Shown here: positions 10,143 through 19,319 of the stretch, one piece after another
Numbering within the stretch: position 1 is the first letter of the stretch
Layout: every line of letters starts with the position of its first letter
From: Balanoglossus misakiensis
Lineage: Eukaryota; Hemichordata
Direction of reading: 5' to 3'
Assembly (NCBI GenBank): GCA_040954595.2
Contig: CM082593.2
Coordinates: forward strand, 10,788,001-10,852,000
DNA length: 64,000 nt
Program-made: the position numbers and the translations under genes
The notes under the pieces: generated by a model
What the model was told of the DNA's origin: nothing
Seen by the model: only the letters and a program-made list of their open reading frames with translations
The model's database searches: none

Positions 10143-10995
10143 CAATCAATCAATCAATCAGAGAAATTTGTATAGCGCCAGTATCTATAACAAGTGTCAT
10201 ACTCAAAGGCGCTTGTGCTCATTGGCCCACACCATATGCTCTTGCAAAATAATGCGTCTTCAGTCTTTTCTTAAAGATACTCAAACTTGGAGCTTGACGA
10301 ATGTTCCACAGTTTCGTTGCAGCATGAGAGAATGCTCGGCCACCGTATGAAGAACGTTTGTACATTGTAGTGCATAAAAGGCTCTTATTAGCTGAACGAA
10401 GCCTGCGACCAGGAGAATATGTCCGAATGAGATCGCGGATATAGTTCGGAGCGAGATTATTTAAGGCTTTGTATGTGAGCAGATTTATTTTATACTCTAT
10501 CCTGTGGCGAACTGGTAACCAATGAAGAAGTTGAAGAACTGGCGTTATATGGGCAGACTTCCTGGACCGAGTTATGATTCTTGCAGCTGTATTTTGTGTG
10601 CGTTGTAGAAGGTTCAGACTGCGTTCTGGTATACCATACAGTAATGCATTACCATAGTCGAGTTTCGCTGCCAAAATAGCATGAATCACTGTTTGACATG
10701 TTGCTTTGTTAAGAAATTTCCTGATTTGTCCGACACGGCGAAAGTGGTAATATATTGATTGACAAGTTTTCTTGATGTGATCTTTATACATGTGCGTATT
10801 GTCAAATATTACACCAATATTGCGAGCTGATTTAACGACGGGAACAGAGCTTGAACCAATGGTAATCTTGTCAATAGCATCAGCAGAGTGATGAAATTGT
10901 GAACGAATAAGTAGAATCTCAGTTTTTGGAGTCGTTGAGTTGAAGCTTGTTTTGGGTCATCCAGTCCTTAAGATCACGGATACAGGCCTCAATGG
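10143..10995 (-). mobile_element. 5'-truncated CR1/L2-type LINE insertion, left copy only
   Basis: The insertion is absent from the right copy, where 'cttatacat' joins directly to 'ttgggcaaaa' near 59160. It is flanked by a short ACAT duplication (10139-10142 and 10996-10999). On the minus strand it reads the C-terminal part of a reverse transcriptase, and ends in (TGAT)n after 'gcgctatacaaatttctc', the hallmark 3' end of CR1/L2-like LINEs. It is 5'-truncated beyond the catalytic YADD region, as is usual for LINE insertions. Confidence 0.9.
10219..10995 (-). pseudogene. LINE reverse transcriptase C-terminal fragment
   Basis: A 190-codon open frame (10791-10219) contains LDYGNALLYGIPE, LLQRTQNTAARIITRSRK, LHWLPVRHRIEYKINLLTYK and the ending ARAYGVGQ. 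These are the post-catalytic 'thumb' and C-terminal motifs of CR1/Jockey-type reverse transcriptases. Upstream the frame continues through DWMTQNKLQLNDSK to the insertion's 5' end, but with one extra A near 10935 that breaks the frame. There is no YADD motif and no endonuclease, so it cannot be active. It belongs to the element at 10143-10995. Confidence 0.85.
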
Positions 10996-11099
10996 ACATT
11001 TGGGCAAAAACCAACTGACACTTACATTCGTCCCTGTGGAACAAAAACCACACCTATCGCCCTGTTGGTTAGTGTCTAATTAAATGTACAAAATCAATG

Positions 11100-11640
11100 A
11101 CTTAGGCAGGTGCAACAGACGACCCCGCCTTTGGTATATCATTATGGTCCCATCCGTATATGCCCCCCCCCCTCCCAAGCCAAAGCTGCATGCATCTGCT
11201 GTGGATGCTCACTAAGCAAAAGTAGGTGAAAGGTCACATAAGGTCGCCCACAACTTGACGGGAAAATCGGACTTCATATTGATCCATGTGCAACAAATAG
11301 CACGCTACCACCCCTTTCATTGACCCCACAATTACGCATGCACATAATTATTGAGTTATGCAGGTGTCACAGGTGACACCCGAATCGGGTGTATTATTTT
11401 AGTCCCATACAGCTGCATGTAGCTGCGTGCCGTTACGGGCGACCTGATAACCCACACGGCCACCTGCGGGCCGACCCCCATACTGAACGTCCAGTTGCAA
11501 CATCACGACTGAAGTAGGAACTTTTGAACGGCAACGAAGCCTGATCTCTGATTATTGCTGGTACCATACTCCTGTCGTGCAAGAAAATCACTGGTCTGCT
11601 GACGTATTTCAGCCAATTTCCCAAACTACTATCCACTACA
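11100..11640. repeat. Two further units of the degenerate ~245-bp repeat
   Basis: 'taggcaggtgcaacag.cgaccccgcctttgg' at about 11105 and 'tatgcaggtgtcacaggtgacacccgaatcggg' at about 11355 start two related units containing 'ggtcccat' and C-rich tracts. The corresponding right-copy units are at 59268 and 59518. The 67-codon minus-strand ORF at 11433-11636 is not supported as a gene. Confidence 0.5.
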
Positions 11641-11693
11641 TGTGACTACAATGCTAATGAAACCTCCCACAACATTAGCGACTTAGGGTCAAA
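11580..11693 (+). repeat. Direct repeat on the 3' side of the LINE
   Basis: 'atcactggtctgctgacgta' followed by 'tttcagcc' and, further on, 'aacattagcgactt.gggtcaaagtcc' resembles 14320-14435 on the other side of the LINE. The LINE therefore landed inside, or between, copies of an older repeated sequence. Confidence 0.6.
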
Positions 11694-12305
11694 GTCCACT
11701 GTTTTAAATTTTTTCATCGGTTTTACTTTAAAGGATGCCCACAAATTGCAACAGTAAATATTACTACAATATGCCAAAAATAAAACTTTCTTCACATCTT
11801 GACTAAAATGTTGAAAATGTCTCAATAGCATGTTTGCTCTAACACAAAATGCTCTTCTCTGTCGTTCAATATCTTCATTATCACAACCCTCACAAGATAT
11901 AACATGGCCCAGATAGGTGTGTACAGGTACAAACTTTAAAGTGATGTCATTAAGTTTAACCGAAGGAATTCTTTGAACGCTCATATTCTTCCCATTAAAA
12001 AGCATGCACACAGTTTTACTAGAATTATAAATTATATCATAATCATTGCCATAAATTTCACAAATTCTAAGAAGACGGTGTAGACCCTTAATACTTGGAC
12101 TGAGTAGAGTCATGTCGTCAGCGTAACCTAAAGTGTTAGCGCTGACACCACACATGGTACAGCCAACTTTGGCTTTACAGAGTGCATTGATAAGATCATC
12201 AATGTAGACATTAAAAAAATAGGGAGAGAGTACTCCCCCTTGTCTTACACCGTTAGAAACAGAAAACAACTCTGAGGTTTCATTACCCCACAACACAGTA
12301 AACAA
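11646..12305 (-). pseudogene. Reverse transcriptase palm/thumb fragment of the left LINE
   Basis: The open frame of 219 codons begins FTVLWGNETSELFSVSNGV and includes motif B (RQGGVLSPYFFNVYIDD), motif C (YADD at about residues 64-67) and a cysteine-rich thumb (CGVSANTLGYADD; NIYCCNLWASFKVKPMKKF). The last 20 or so residues are read from flanking non-LINE sequence beyond the deletion joint at 11693/11694, so the natural C-terminus is missing. Its N-terminal partner lies beyond the inserted TTAA element. Confidence 0.8.
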
Positions 12306-12324
12306 TTGATTTCTGTACCATTAA

Positions 12325-12900
12325 AGGTCAAATGTCATGCTTTGGAAAGTTTTCATTTTTCCACGTCAAAAGCTCACCTAGGGTACCTGTCTATGCATTG
12401 CCTATTGTGACGGTTCCGAAAAATGTGCACGAATGCCGGAATTTGCCACCTTTTTTCATGCCTGTGATCGGGGAGCCACTTCGCACTCGAGCCAGGCGAA
12501 GGTATTTGCATATGGACAAACAAGTACACTATGTCGTAGTGTACCATTCTGTTTACAGTAAAGTGTAATTATCGGTCCATGAGTAATTAAGTCCACAGAC
12601 AAAGATAAGCTATATAAACAGTGTTCAAAGCAAAGGAAGCCCTTGCCTCACATTGCAGGCAGAGGATTTACAAAGGTGTGAAAGACTATTTGTCCACATC
12701 AAGATAAGTCTTCGGCTTAACTTCGAAAAGCCAAAAAAAATCGACTGAGTTGGGTTAGGGGTACACGCCCACCCGCCACTTTTACTTGCTTGTTATCTAA
12801 GCACAAGGGGCAAAACGCATTGCAAGATAGTAACATACGTTAACTTCAAGACCCAAATAGTGATTTTACGCGTGGTTGTATAGGGCATGGCATGTGACCT
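12325..12900. mobile_element. 576-bp non-autonomous TTAA-target element, left copy only
   Basis: Exact TTAA duplications lie at 12321-12324 and 12901-12904. The uninterrupted right copy has a single TTAA at 61685-61688. The ends are inverted: AGGTCAAATGTCATGC at the left and the complement of AGGTCACATGCCATGC at the right (14 of 16 match). TTAA duplication is the signature of piggyBac-type transposition. No transposase is present, so it must have been moved in trans. A small palindrome lies at 12524-12544. Confidence 0.9.
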
Positions 12901-13727
12901 TTAATATAAAATTCGTACAGCATACAAGGGAACATTCCTGTCGATGAGCTTGTTAACCAGTTTAAAGTGATTAACTCTGTCAAAAGCTTTTGAAGCATCC
13001 AGAAAACAAGTAAACACTGGTCTTCCATTGCTGGTGTAGTAGCTAATGATTTCTTTAAATGCAAATAAACACAGGTCAGTTGAATGTTCTCGCTTGAAAC
13101 CAAATTGTAAATAATGAGAGGTAAGAAACTCCTCACAACGAGAAAGTAAAATAGGCTCAAAAACTTTAGAGAAAACAGTTGCTAGTGCTATCGGCCGGTA
13201 GTTACTGGCATCACTACAAAGCTTAGTTTTATCCTTAATTGGAACTAAAATAACGTTGATAGCCTCAGTTTGCAGGTAACCATGAACAATCAAGTCAAAA
13301 TGGGTAAAATAGAGGAGTCTGAGAATTTGAGGTGCTCAGCTGAAATATTGTCAATGCCAGCTGTCTTATCGTCAGGTAACTTATGTATAGCAGAAATTAC
13401 TTCTTCTTCAGAAACATACATATCAGAAGAAAATTTAACATACTTCATTTTCTCCTCGATGTCATTTTTACCAGTCTGAGCCTGGACAGAATTCAAAATA
13501 TCACTGAAATGCTTGTGCCACATAATTGCAATTTCACTCTCACCAGTCGCTCCACCTACAGTGTCAGAAAGCGGCATTTTTCTGCTAGTTTGCTTTCTGA
13601 CTTCCTTCCAGAAGTCGTTCTGTTTGTGGCAGCGTAAATTGTCAGCCATCTTGTCAGCCCTATTTTGATTCTCAATCTTTTTACAAGCACGTAAAGCATA
13701 CTTAAAACGAGCTCTGGAAGATTTCAT
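12901..13727 (-). pseudogene. Reverse transcriptase finger/palm fragments of the left LINE
   Basis: Two overlapping frames (13727-13290 and 13293-12901) together cover KTAGIDNISAEHLKFS, SNYRPIALATVFSK, HSTDLCLFAFKEI and TCFLDASKAFDRVNH, the N-terminal half of the reverse transcriptase. A small deletion near 13285 that is absent from the right copy causes the frame break. The frame ends at the TAA contained in the TTAA target site. Confidence 0.8.
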
Positions 13728-13748
13728 GGTTTCAAAAAGCGGGCCTTG

Positions 13749-14230
13749 TTAAGGTTTACCCCCATTAACCCATAATAAAAACATGGAACGGGCATAGTCG
13801 TGACTTTCTTTTACAAAATCGTTCCAGCCAGGCACAACATGAACTTTCTGGTGAAACTTACGCCTAATGGTATCTTTTGCAGCACAATTCAATGCGTCCA
13901 CAACACTACTATAACAAGTATCAATTGCCTGTAAATGCGAAGGGTATGTACAGTTCACATTAGTGCAGAATAACTCTTCGGATAAATTAATCTTATCAAC
14001 CTTGGCTTTGGTACAACGGGTGTAGGCGGATATATTCTGCTGTGACAATTTTTTCCAATCAACTCGAAAATTACATTGCTTGAAGGAACTACTGCTGAAG
14101 CATTCATCAGCAGAAGTGTTGAAATGAACCTCTATTGAAACAGGAATATGGTCGGAGTCAACAACATTGCAAAGACTCGAAATTGAAAGAACATTGCTAT
14201 AAAAAAATTTAGTGGTAACACAGTGGTCAA
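13749..14230 (-). pseudogene. LINE endonuclease end and linker, left copy
   Basis: The minus strand reads WIDHCVTT and SDHIPVSIEVHF, the last conserved block of an APE endonuclease, then FRVDWKKLSQQNISAYT and a linker ending LLWVNGGKP. A TAA stop replaces the lysine codon seen in the right copy. A stop just 5' of WIDH marks the truncated start. Confidence 0.75.
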
Positions 14231-14319
14231 TCCAAACTCAGCGTAATTCAATAAAACGCCCTAACACAGCCTGAACTCCGATAATGTGTTGTCCCAAAAT
14301 TCATTCCATGGAAAATAAT

Positions 14320-14435
14320 CACTGGTCTGTTTACGTATTTCAGCCGATTTTCCAAGGACTACTGCAACTCGCCAGAAGTGAGTAGCCTGCTAATGAGATC
14401 TCCACAACATTACGTAATGACGGTCAAAGTCCGAT
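14320..14435 (+). repeat. Direct repeat on the 5' side of the LINE
   Basis: Diverged partner of 11580-11693 ('atcactggtctgtttacgta', then 'tttcagcc', then '..ctgctaatgaga', then 'aacatta.gta.tgacggtcaaagtcc'). Confidence 0.6.
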
Positions 14436-15191
14436 GCCCCAGTGTCCGTCCTCAGCCCACCAAAAAATGCGAAAAAATATTACAAAAATCTTCTTCTCAA
14501 AATCGACGTGGCCTAGGACCTTGAAATTTGGCACAGGGGATTTTGGCCACATGGTCTACAAAAATCGCGAAAAGAATGTACATGCCCCCATTAACGTGCA
14601 AATTAGGTCAATTTGAAAATTTCGCTCGATTATAGCCACAAAGTCACGTGACTAATTACAAATTCAAAGGGCAGGTGCACCAGTACTCATGGGCCCCAAC
14701 CACCGTGCCAAATTTGGAGGCGCACCTGCCGGAATTTCAGAGAAAAACGGGCGCAAAAAAACGACTCAAGAAGAAAGAAGACAAACTCCAGCAATAACAG
14801 AAGGGGACCAAGCGCCTGAGGGCTCTTGGTCCCCTAAATATGGGACTAAACTTGACAGATACCCGGAATATTTTCCTATTTAGGATACCTGGTTGCATTT
14901 CCACCTAAAGGCGTCCTATTGGCGTGGAAATTTTATAACTTGAAATCGTTTGACTGGGTGATAGGTATTAATATCTTATGATGTTATAAAACACTTGGCT
15001 CGCCGAAGGTAAGGACCGATTATAGCGTCAGTCGTGTCATAAAATCTATATGAACGTCATGGGTCAATAAACTTGATGGTCCAATAAAATTTAATGGTTC
15101 GTAAAACTATTGTGTCCAATGTCTGCAGAGTATACTGGCTGCAACATGTGTATGAGTCAGGATTAACGGCTGTAGCCATCAACCCAAAAGG
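14436..15191. other. Repeat-derived non-coding part of the left duplicated copy
   Basis: It is present at near identity at 63245-64000. It contains a perfect hairpin at 14803-14834 and no convincing coding sequence. The short ORFs at 14434-14616 and 14689-14883 recur in the right copy (63243-63425, 63513-63752) only because the whole segment is duplicated. Confidence 0.5.
14803..14834. repeat. Perfect 10-bp-stem hairpin
   Basis: ggggaccaag at 14803-14812 pairs exactly with cttggtcccc at 14825-14834 around a 12-base loop, followed by 'taaat'. The same hairpin is intact in the right copy at 63612-63643. Such hairpins occur near the ends of some interspersed elements. Confidence 0.8.
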
Positions 15192-15562
15192 TGAACGTCC
15201 TATTCTCACTAACTTAAATAGGTTTTGCGACCTAGTTGAGTGATAAAAACCTTATGATAAAGTCGACACAATTTCAAGATGACGATGTGCAAATGAGAGT
15301 TCATAAGCTAAAGTAAAGTTCAATGAATTCTATACAAAGTTCAAAAAAGATTTTTTACTAAAGGAAGACATGAACAAACTGATATCGTCTCTTCATATTC
15401 GTACATGTCCAACTGTTGTGATTTGACCCCCCCCCCCCATGGTACATGAACCTATTACTTAGTACACACTTAAACAATTGGCATTTGAAGTGCCTTGCTT
15501 GACAGTGTTTAATGCGGTGGTCAGCCGCGTTTATCTCTCGCCACTTCATGCATCATGTCGCC
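15192..15562. other. Single-copy non-coding stretch
   Basis: No gene recognised. A run of about 13 C lies at 15427-15439. Confidence 0.4.
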
Positions 15563-15566
15563 TTAA

Positions 15567-15886
15567 AGGGACAAACTCTCTCTCTCGTCGCCCTTTTCTA
15601 TTAATTATGTTTGATACAAGACACCGTTTATATTAATGGGCATGTGTATATGTAGTGAATGAACGTTCAACCACACACAACTTCCATCCTGCTTGTATGA
15701 TATGAGAGTAAAAACTCGCCCAAAATGAATTAATGGTAGAGACCGATTTTTCAGTTTTGCGAGTTTTCGCTCTCGTGTCTACATGCGGGATAGAAGGTGT
15801 GTGCGGTTGAACGTTGCATCACTATATATCCACATTTACATTAATATAAACGGTGTTTTGTATCAAACATGGAAAAGGGCAGCGAG
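15567..15886. mobile_element. Fold-back TTAA element, family F copy 1
   Basis: TTAA at 15563-15566 and 15887-15890 bracket it. The left half (ccctttt, tttgatacaagacaccgttt, gaacgttcaaccacacacaa, gtatgatatgagagt) is mirrored in the right half (ctctcgtgtctacatgc, tgtgtgcggttgaacgttgc, aaacggtgttttgtatcaaa, aaaagggcagcgag). The arms are about 140 bp. The outermost AGGGAC of the left end is missing at the right end. It is related to 16523-16813. Confidence 0.85.
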
Positions 15887-16240
15887 TTAAGGATGTACGA
15901 TCAGTAAAATTGAAAGCATTGTCATTTCTTTTAATCGTGAATTTTCGTTTCTGATTTGTATGTATAATGAAAATCCATTTTGGGTCACTGCACTTGTTTT
16001 CGACTTTAAACAAGGCCGTGAATTTAGTCGACAATTGAAGAAAACTGCTAACGGTCAGCATTTTCTACCAATGGTTTGTCTATGGATACAATATTGAACA
16101 AAGTTTATCTCAAAATAGAGCGTGATGAATTTATTTTGATTTGTCGGAGCTATGTGTAAAATTTCATGAAAATGACAATAGTAGAAGTGAGTTTTCTAAC
16201 TATTCTCCATGTACTCCTATGGGAAGAGACACAGGCGCAC
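15887..16240 (+). repeat. Interspersed repeat family E, copy 3
   Basis: It begins TTAAGGATGTACG immediately at the right TTAA of the fold-back element and matches the 6190-6540 and 6890-7140 copies ('accaatggtttgtctatgg', 'gagctatgtgtaaaatttca', 'gacaatagtagaag', 'cctatgggaagagaca'). Confidence 0.6.
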
Positions 16241-16518
16241 AGTTTACCAGTTGACGACCTCTAAAGAGGAAACGGGGGGGGGGGATGATGAAAGGTTTAA
16301 GACTTACAGATCACAACTTAAAGAGCCATTCAGAAAGAGGCTTAGAGTGGAGTATCAAATCGGACGATACCACTGACTGGTGGAGGAAGACAAAATAAGC
16401 AAACTGAGTAGATGAGTGCTCAGATTTCTTCAGAGGACCAAACGTTTCAAAGAATTATACGTGACAATCCATGCCTGGTCCGTCAGTAGATATAAACAGA
16501 ACATTGTGGCTGTATTCA
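16241..16518. other. Non-coding stretch
   Basis: A run of 12 G lies near 16274-16285, then unassigned sequence. I see no gene. Confidence 0.4.
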
Positions 16519-16522
16519 TTAA

Positions 16523-16813
16523 AGGGACCAAGTCTCTCTCTCGCTGCCCTTTTTCCATTAATTATGTTTGATACAAGACTGCGTTTATATTATTCTACAT
16601 GTGGATATAGTGAATCAACGTTCAACCATACACACCTTCCACCCCGCTTGTATAGACACGAGAGTTTTAAAAAGTAGCCAAAATGAATAAACGGTCTCTA
16701 CCATTTATTCATTTTGGGCGAGTTTTTACTCTCGTATCATACAAGCCGGATGGAAGTTGTGTGTGGTTGAACGTTCATTCACTAACATAAACGGTGTCTT
16801 GTATCATGTCCCT
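16523..16813. mobile_element. Fold-back TTAA element, family F copy 2
   Basis: Exact TTAA flanks lie at 16519-16522 and 16814-16817. The inverted ends begin AGGGAC. The arms match family F copy 1: ccattaattatgtttgatac, gttcaaccatacacacc on the left; actctcgtatcatacaagcc, gtgtggttgaacgttcattc on the right. The right arm lacks a block of about 25 bp next to the end. Together with copy 1 this defines a non-autonomous family. Confidence 0.88.
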
Positions 16814-16880
16814 TTAACACTTTTGAAGCATTTTACTAATGCTAACATGACTAGACCAATTGAATGATGTTACATTGCAG

Positions 16881-16962
16881 GTTATCAACTCAGAGGGGCG
16901 TCTTGTTATAAAGCGGTACCTGACAAACAATCAGCTGGCAACGCTGAAAATACCTGTCAGTC
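16881..16962 (+). CDS. Candidate internal exon of an unknown gene (82 bp)
   Basis: An acceptor (gttacattgcag, ending 16880) and a consensus donor (GTAAGT at 16963) bracket an open 82-base block. It reads VINSEGRLVIKRYLTNNQLA then TLKIPVS. The composition is protein-like and the splice sites are strong, but I do not recognise the protein, and I found no neighbouring exon on this strand. The length leaves one base over, so the reading phase changes across the exon. Treat as a prediction. Confidence 0.45.
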
Positions 16963-16968
16963 GTAAGT

Positions 16969-17599
16969 ATGAAAGTATACATCATTTGAGTAGAATTTTA
17001 CGGGAGTTCCTAACAAGGCTTGGACATGTCACGCACAAATACAAAGGGCGCGTATAAAGACAGACAAAACCTCGCTCAGTGTGAGGTGTTCAGCGATTGC
17101 ATCTGATAAGTCGAAAATGCTTGATCACGTGTCATGTTCAGTTGGGAAATTGGATATGTCTCAGGCCAAAAAAACTTAATATGTGCTATTCCGATTACAT
17201 GGTTTTCAAAAATATTGTAGGTAGAAAGGGACATTTTTTTATTTTTCAATTTTTTTTATATCTTTGGCCGTCGTAGTGTAGAAGAATGACATCATAGATC
17301 TTGCGTGATTCTCGCAATTTTCATGAATTGTTTTATATTTGACATCGTTATTTTTACTTCCGGTTTGCGAAGATCTAAACTGTTTTGGGTCGGCGGGCTA
17401 AAATTAGGGTAGTTCGGGTAATCGTTATGACATTGGGAGCTACGGCTGCAAAACCATGTGTCTCGTGCGAAAAGGGCCCTTAACCTTTTGCAATATTTAA
17501 CAGCAAACAACAGACAGTTTTGAGAATAAAAGGTTTCCGTCGTGTCTGACTTTCATATCGCATTAATAGCATATCCCTAATTTTAAAGAAATTAGGAGA
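16969..17599. other. Non-coding stretch, nothing recognised
   Basis: The minus-strand 72-codon ORF (17292-17510) has no recognisable domain or splice context. Confidence 0.4.
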
Positions 17600-17835
17600 G
17601 ACAGAGTGAAACAGGCAGAGTGGCAGACAGACACAAGCAGACAGACAGAGCAACATTCATCAGTAGAGACACTCACCGGTCGCTCGCTCGCTCGCTCACT
17701 CTCTCTCTCAGAGAGAGGGGGCAGACAGTCAGACAGACAGACGTTGACAGACAGTCAGTAAGTCAGTCAGCCAGTTAATCAGTCAGTCAGACGTCAAAGA
17801 CACAGTGACACAAACACAGCGAGGGAGACAAAAGG
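17600..17835. repeat. Compound microsatellite (CAGA, CTCG, CAGT types)
   Basis: Interrupted runs of cagacaga, cgctcgctcgct, ctctctctc/gagagagag and cagtcagtcag alternate over about 235 bp. The CT and GA blocks at 17697-17718 can pair with each other. Confidence 0.85.
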
Positions 17836-19319
17836 ACCTTTCATGCTTAAACCCCTGTTCTTCTGTTATAAACTTTGAAAACCGTTCGTTTTCAGACTGC
17901 AGATTGCTCGAATAACGCGGCACACTGCCGAAACAATAAAACAAATACTAGTGGGAGCTCATAAAATAAAATCGCTCAACCATTCCGTCGTCCTGAGTGA
18001 CCTCAGCCACATTAATTCCGACGTCTTTTTAGGGTCATGAAAAAAGTCACAAATAAGGTATTTCCCCTAGGTCCACCTGAAGCAAAAAGTTTTCGTTTCG
18101 ACTCCATCATTCCGAATAGTAAGAAAGCAACAAAATTGAAAAGACAGATGTAAAATGCAATCTCTCTCACGTGGTAACGTTTGTAACTATGGCAATCACG
18201 GTACGTGTTCAGTACACAGACAGGGAGAAAAGTTTCCCCATGCAATACATGTGTTCAGTAAGGTTTGACCTTGGTTTTACTTTGTACCATGATCGCCGCT
18301 TTCTAAGCATGGATGAACGACGGCGGTCAGACCCAATCGAACCCTTTCATGTCAGATGACCACGGTATCTCCAGTGTGAGATGACATTTGACAAACCATT
18401 TGATTTCAACAAAATCTTCGCGTCGTCAACGCGTCGCATACCAGTCGCATATCGGTATTTACCCAATCATAAAAGTTGGAAATTCGGGAGACTCGATCTG
18501 CAACCAAGTTGAGAGTAAATTTTGACGTTTGACTATTGGCAAGTAAACAGGTTACACAATGACTTGTCGGTTTTTCCTCCGTCATGGTCGTTCTTGACCC
18601 AAGTGTCCTTCCTTGACATTTAGACACACCTTGCGGTATGACCTTGGTGGTCATGTGCAATTAGTTTTCTTGTATAAGACGCTTTTCATGCCGGGGTAGA
18701 CGACTTGTGCGTGGATCATCAACATTTCAGTGATATTTCAACGCAAAGTTTTAGCAATATTGAGAAAACAGGTAGTGAGGTGTCAAATGCATATCAATGT
18801 ACGAAAATTAGGTCAAGCCACCCGACAGCAACCGCTTTCACACAGTGTCGGACGTTGCACGGAATGTGAAACGTTACACTGCTTCGGCCGTTCACATGCA
18901 CCTGGGCGTGGTTTTGATTGATGGTCAAACGCCCCCACTTACTTTGGGCGTTTTCAATGGTAAATGTGTCGTATTGATCGAAACCTTGCCGTAAACACAT
19001 TTTTTTTGCTGAATCAACATTCAGAGTTCAGCCGTCTAGTTAACGAAGTATTGAAATAAGCCACTTGTTCATCATTTTTTGTCTGTCAAACGTGTTTATT
19101 CGGACAGGGACCGGCCGCCAATGAGTGGTTTAGGGAGCCCACACGTACACTCTGGTACCTGGACAATTAACAAAGACATGACGTGTGTACCGTCCGGTTC
19201 GAAAAGATTGGTTTAAGGTAGTCCTGGTAACAGTCATCCTAACGAGGCCAGGGGAGGTCTCCAAGGGCGAAATAAACAAAGCTACCGATGACGAGTCGAA
19301 TTCGAATCGGACGATGCTT
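17836..19319. other. Single-copy flank left of the satellite
   Basis: I see no exon, RNA gene or repeat that I can support. The composition is more balanced than the array. The satellite begins abruptly after 'gaatcggacgatgcttg' near 19319. Confidence 0.45.

Larger units (their letters stand above)
11694..14245 (-). mobile_element. APE-type non-LTR retrotransposon, left copy (dead)
   Basis: Read on the minus strand from 14245: the end of an apurinic-like endonuclease domain (SDHIPVSIEVHF near 14130); a linker; reverse-transcriptase fingers and palm (SNYRPIALATVFSK; QFGFKREHSTDLCLF; TCFLDASKAFDRVNH with the motif A aspartate; GVRQGGVLSPY for motif B; LGYADDMTLLSP for motif C); then a thumb region. 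The endonuclease N-terminus is missing, so the element is 5'-truncated. Breaks: a TAA in place of Lys near 13748, a small deletion near 13285 relative to the right copy, a TAA at the TTAA site 12321, the inserted element at 12325-12900, and loss of the 3' end (the frame stops after KPMKKFKT at about 11700). Confidence 0.88.
10009..15191. repeat. Duplicated segment, left copy
   Basis: This matches 59028-64000 in the same orientation, starting at 'gcaggtgtcaaaggtatccc' in both and running to the window end ('tgtagccatcaacccaaaag' at 15171 and 63980). Identity by eye is roughly 97-98% outside indels; I have not computed it. Left-only features are the LINE insertion at 10143-10995, the TTAA element at 12325-12900, and a deletion of about 405 bp of LINE 3' sequence at 11693/11694. 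The true right end of the homology is unknown because the other copy runs off the window. Confidence 0.95.

Noticed and set aside
11433-11636. 67-codon minus-strand ORF conserved in both segment copies (also 59593-59796)
   Set aside because: It is conserved only because the whole segment is duplicated. No domain, and it lies in repeat-derived DNA.
11580-14435. LTR retrotransposon with ~110-bp terminal repeats
   Set aside because: The enclosed coding sequence is an APE-endonuclease non-LTR reverse transcriptase, with no gag, protease or integrase, and the flanking repeats are much diverged from each other.
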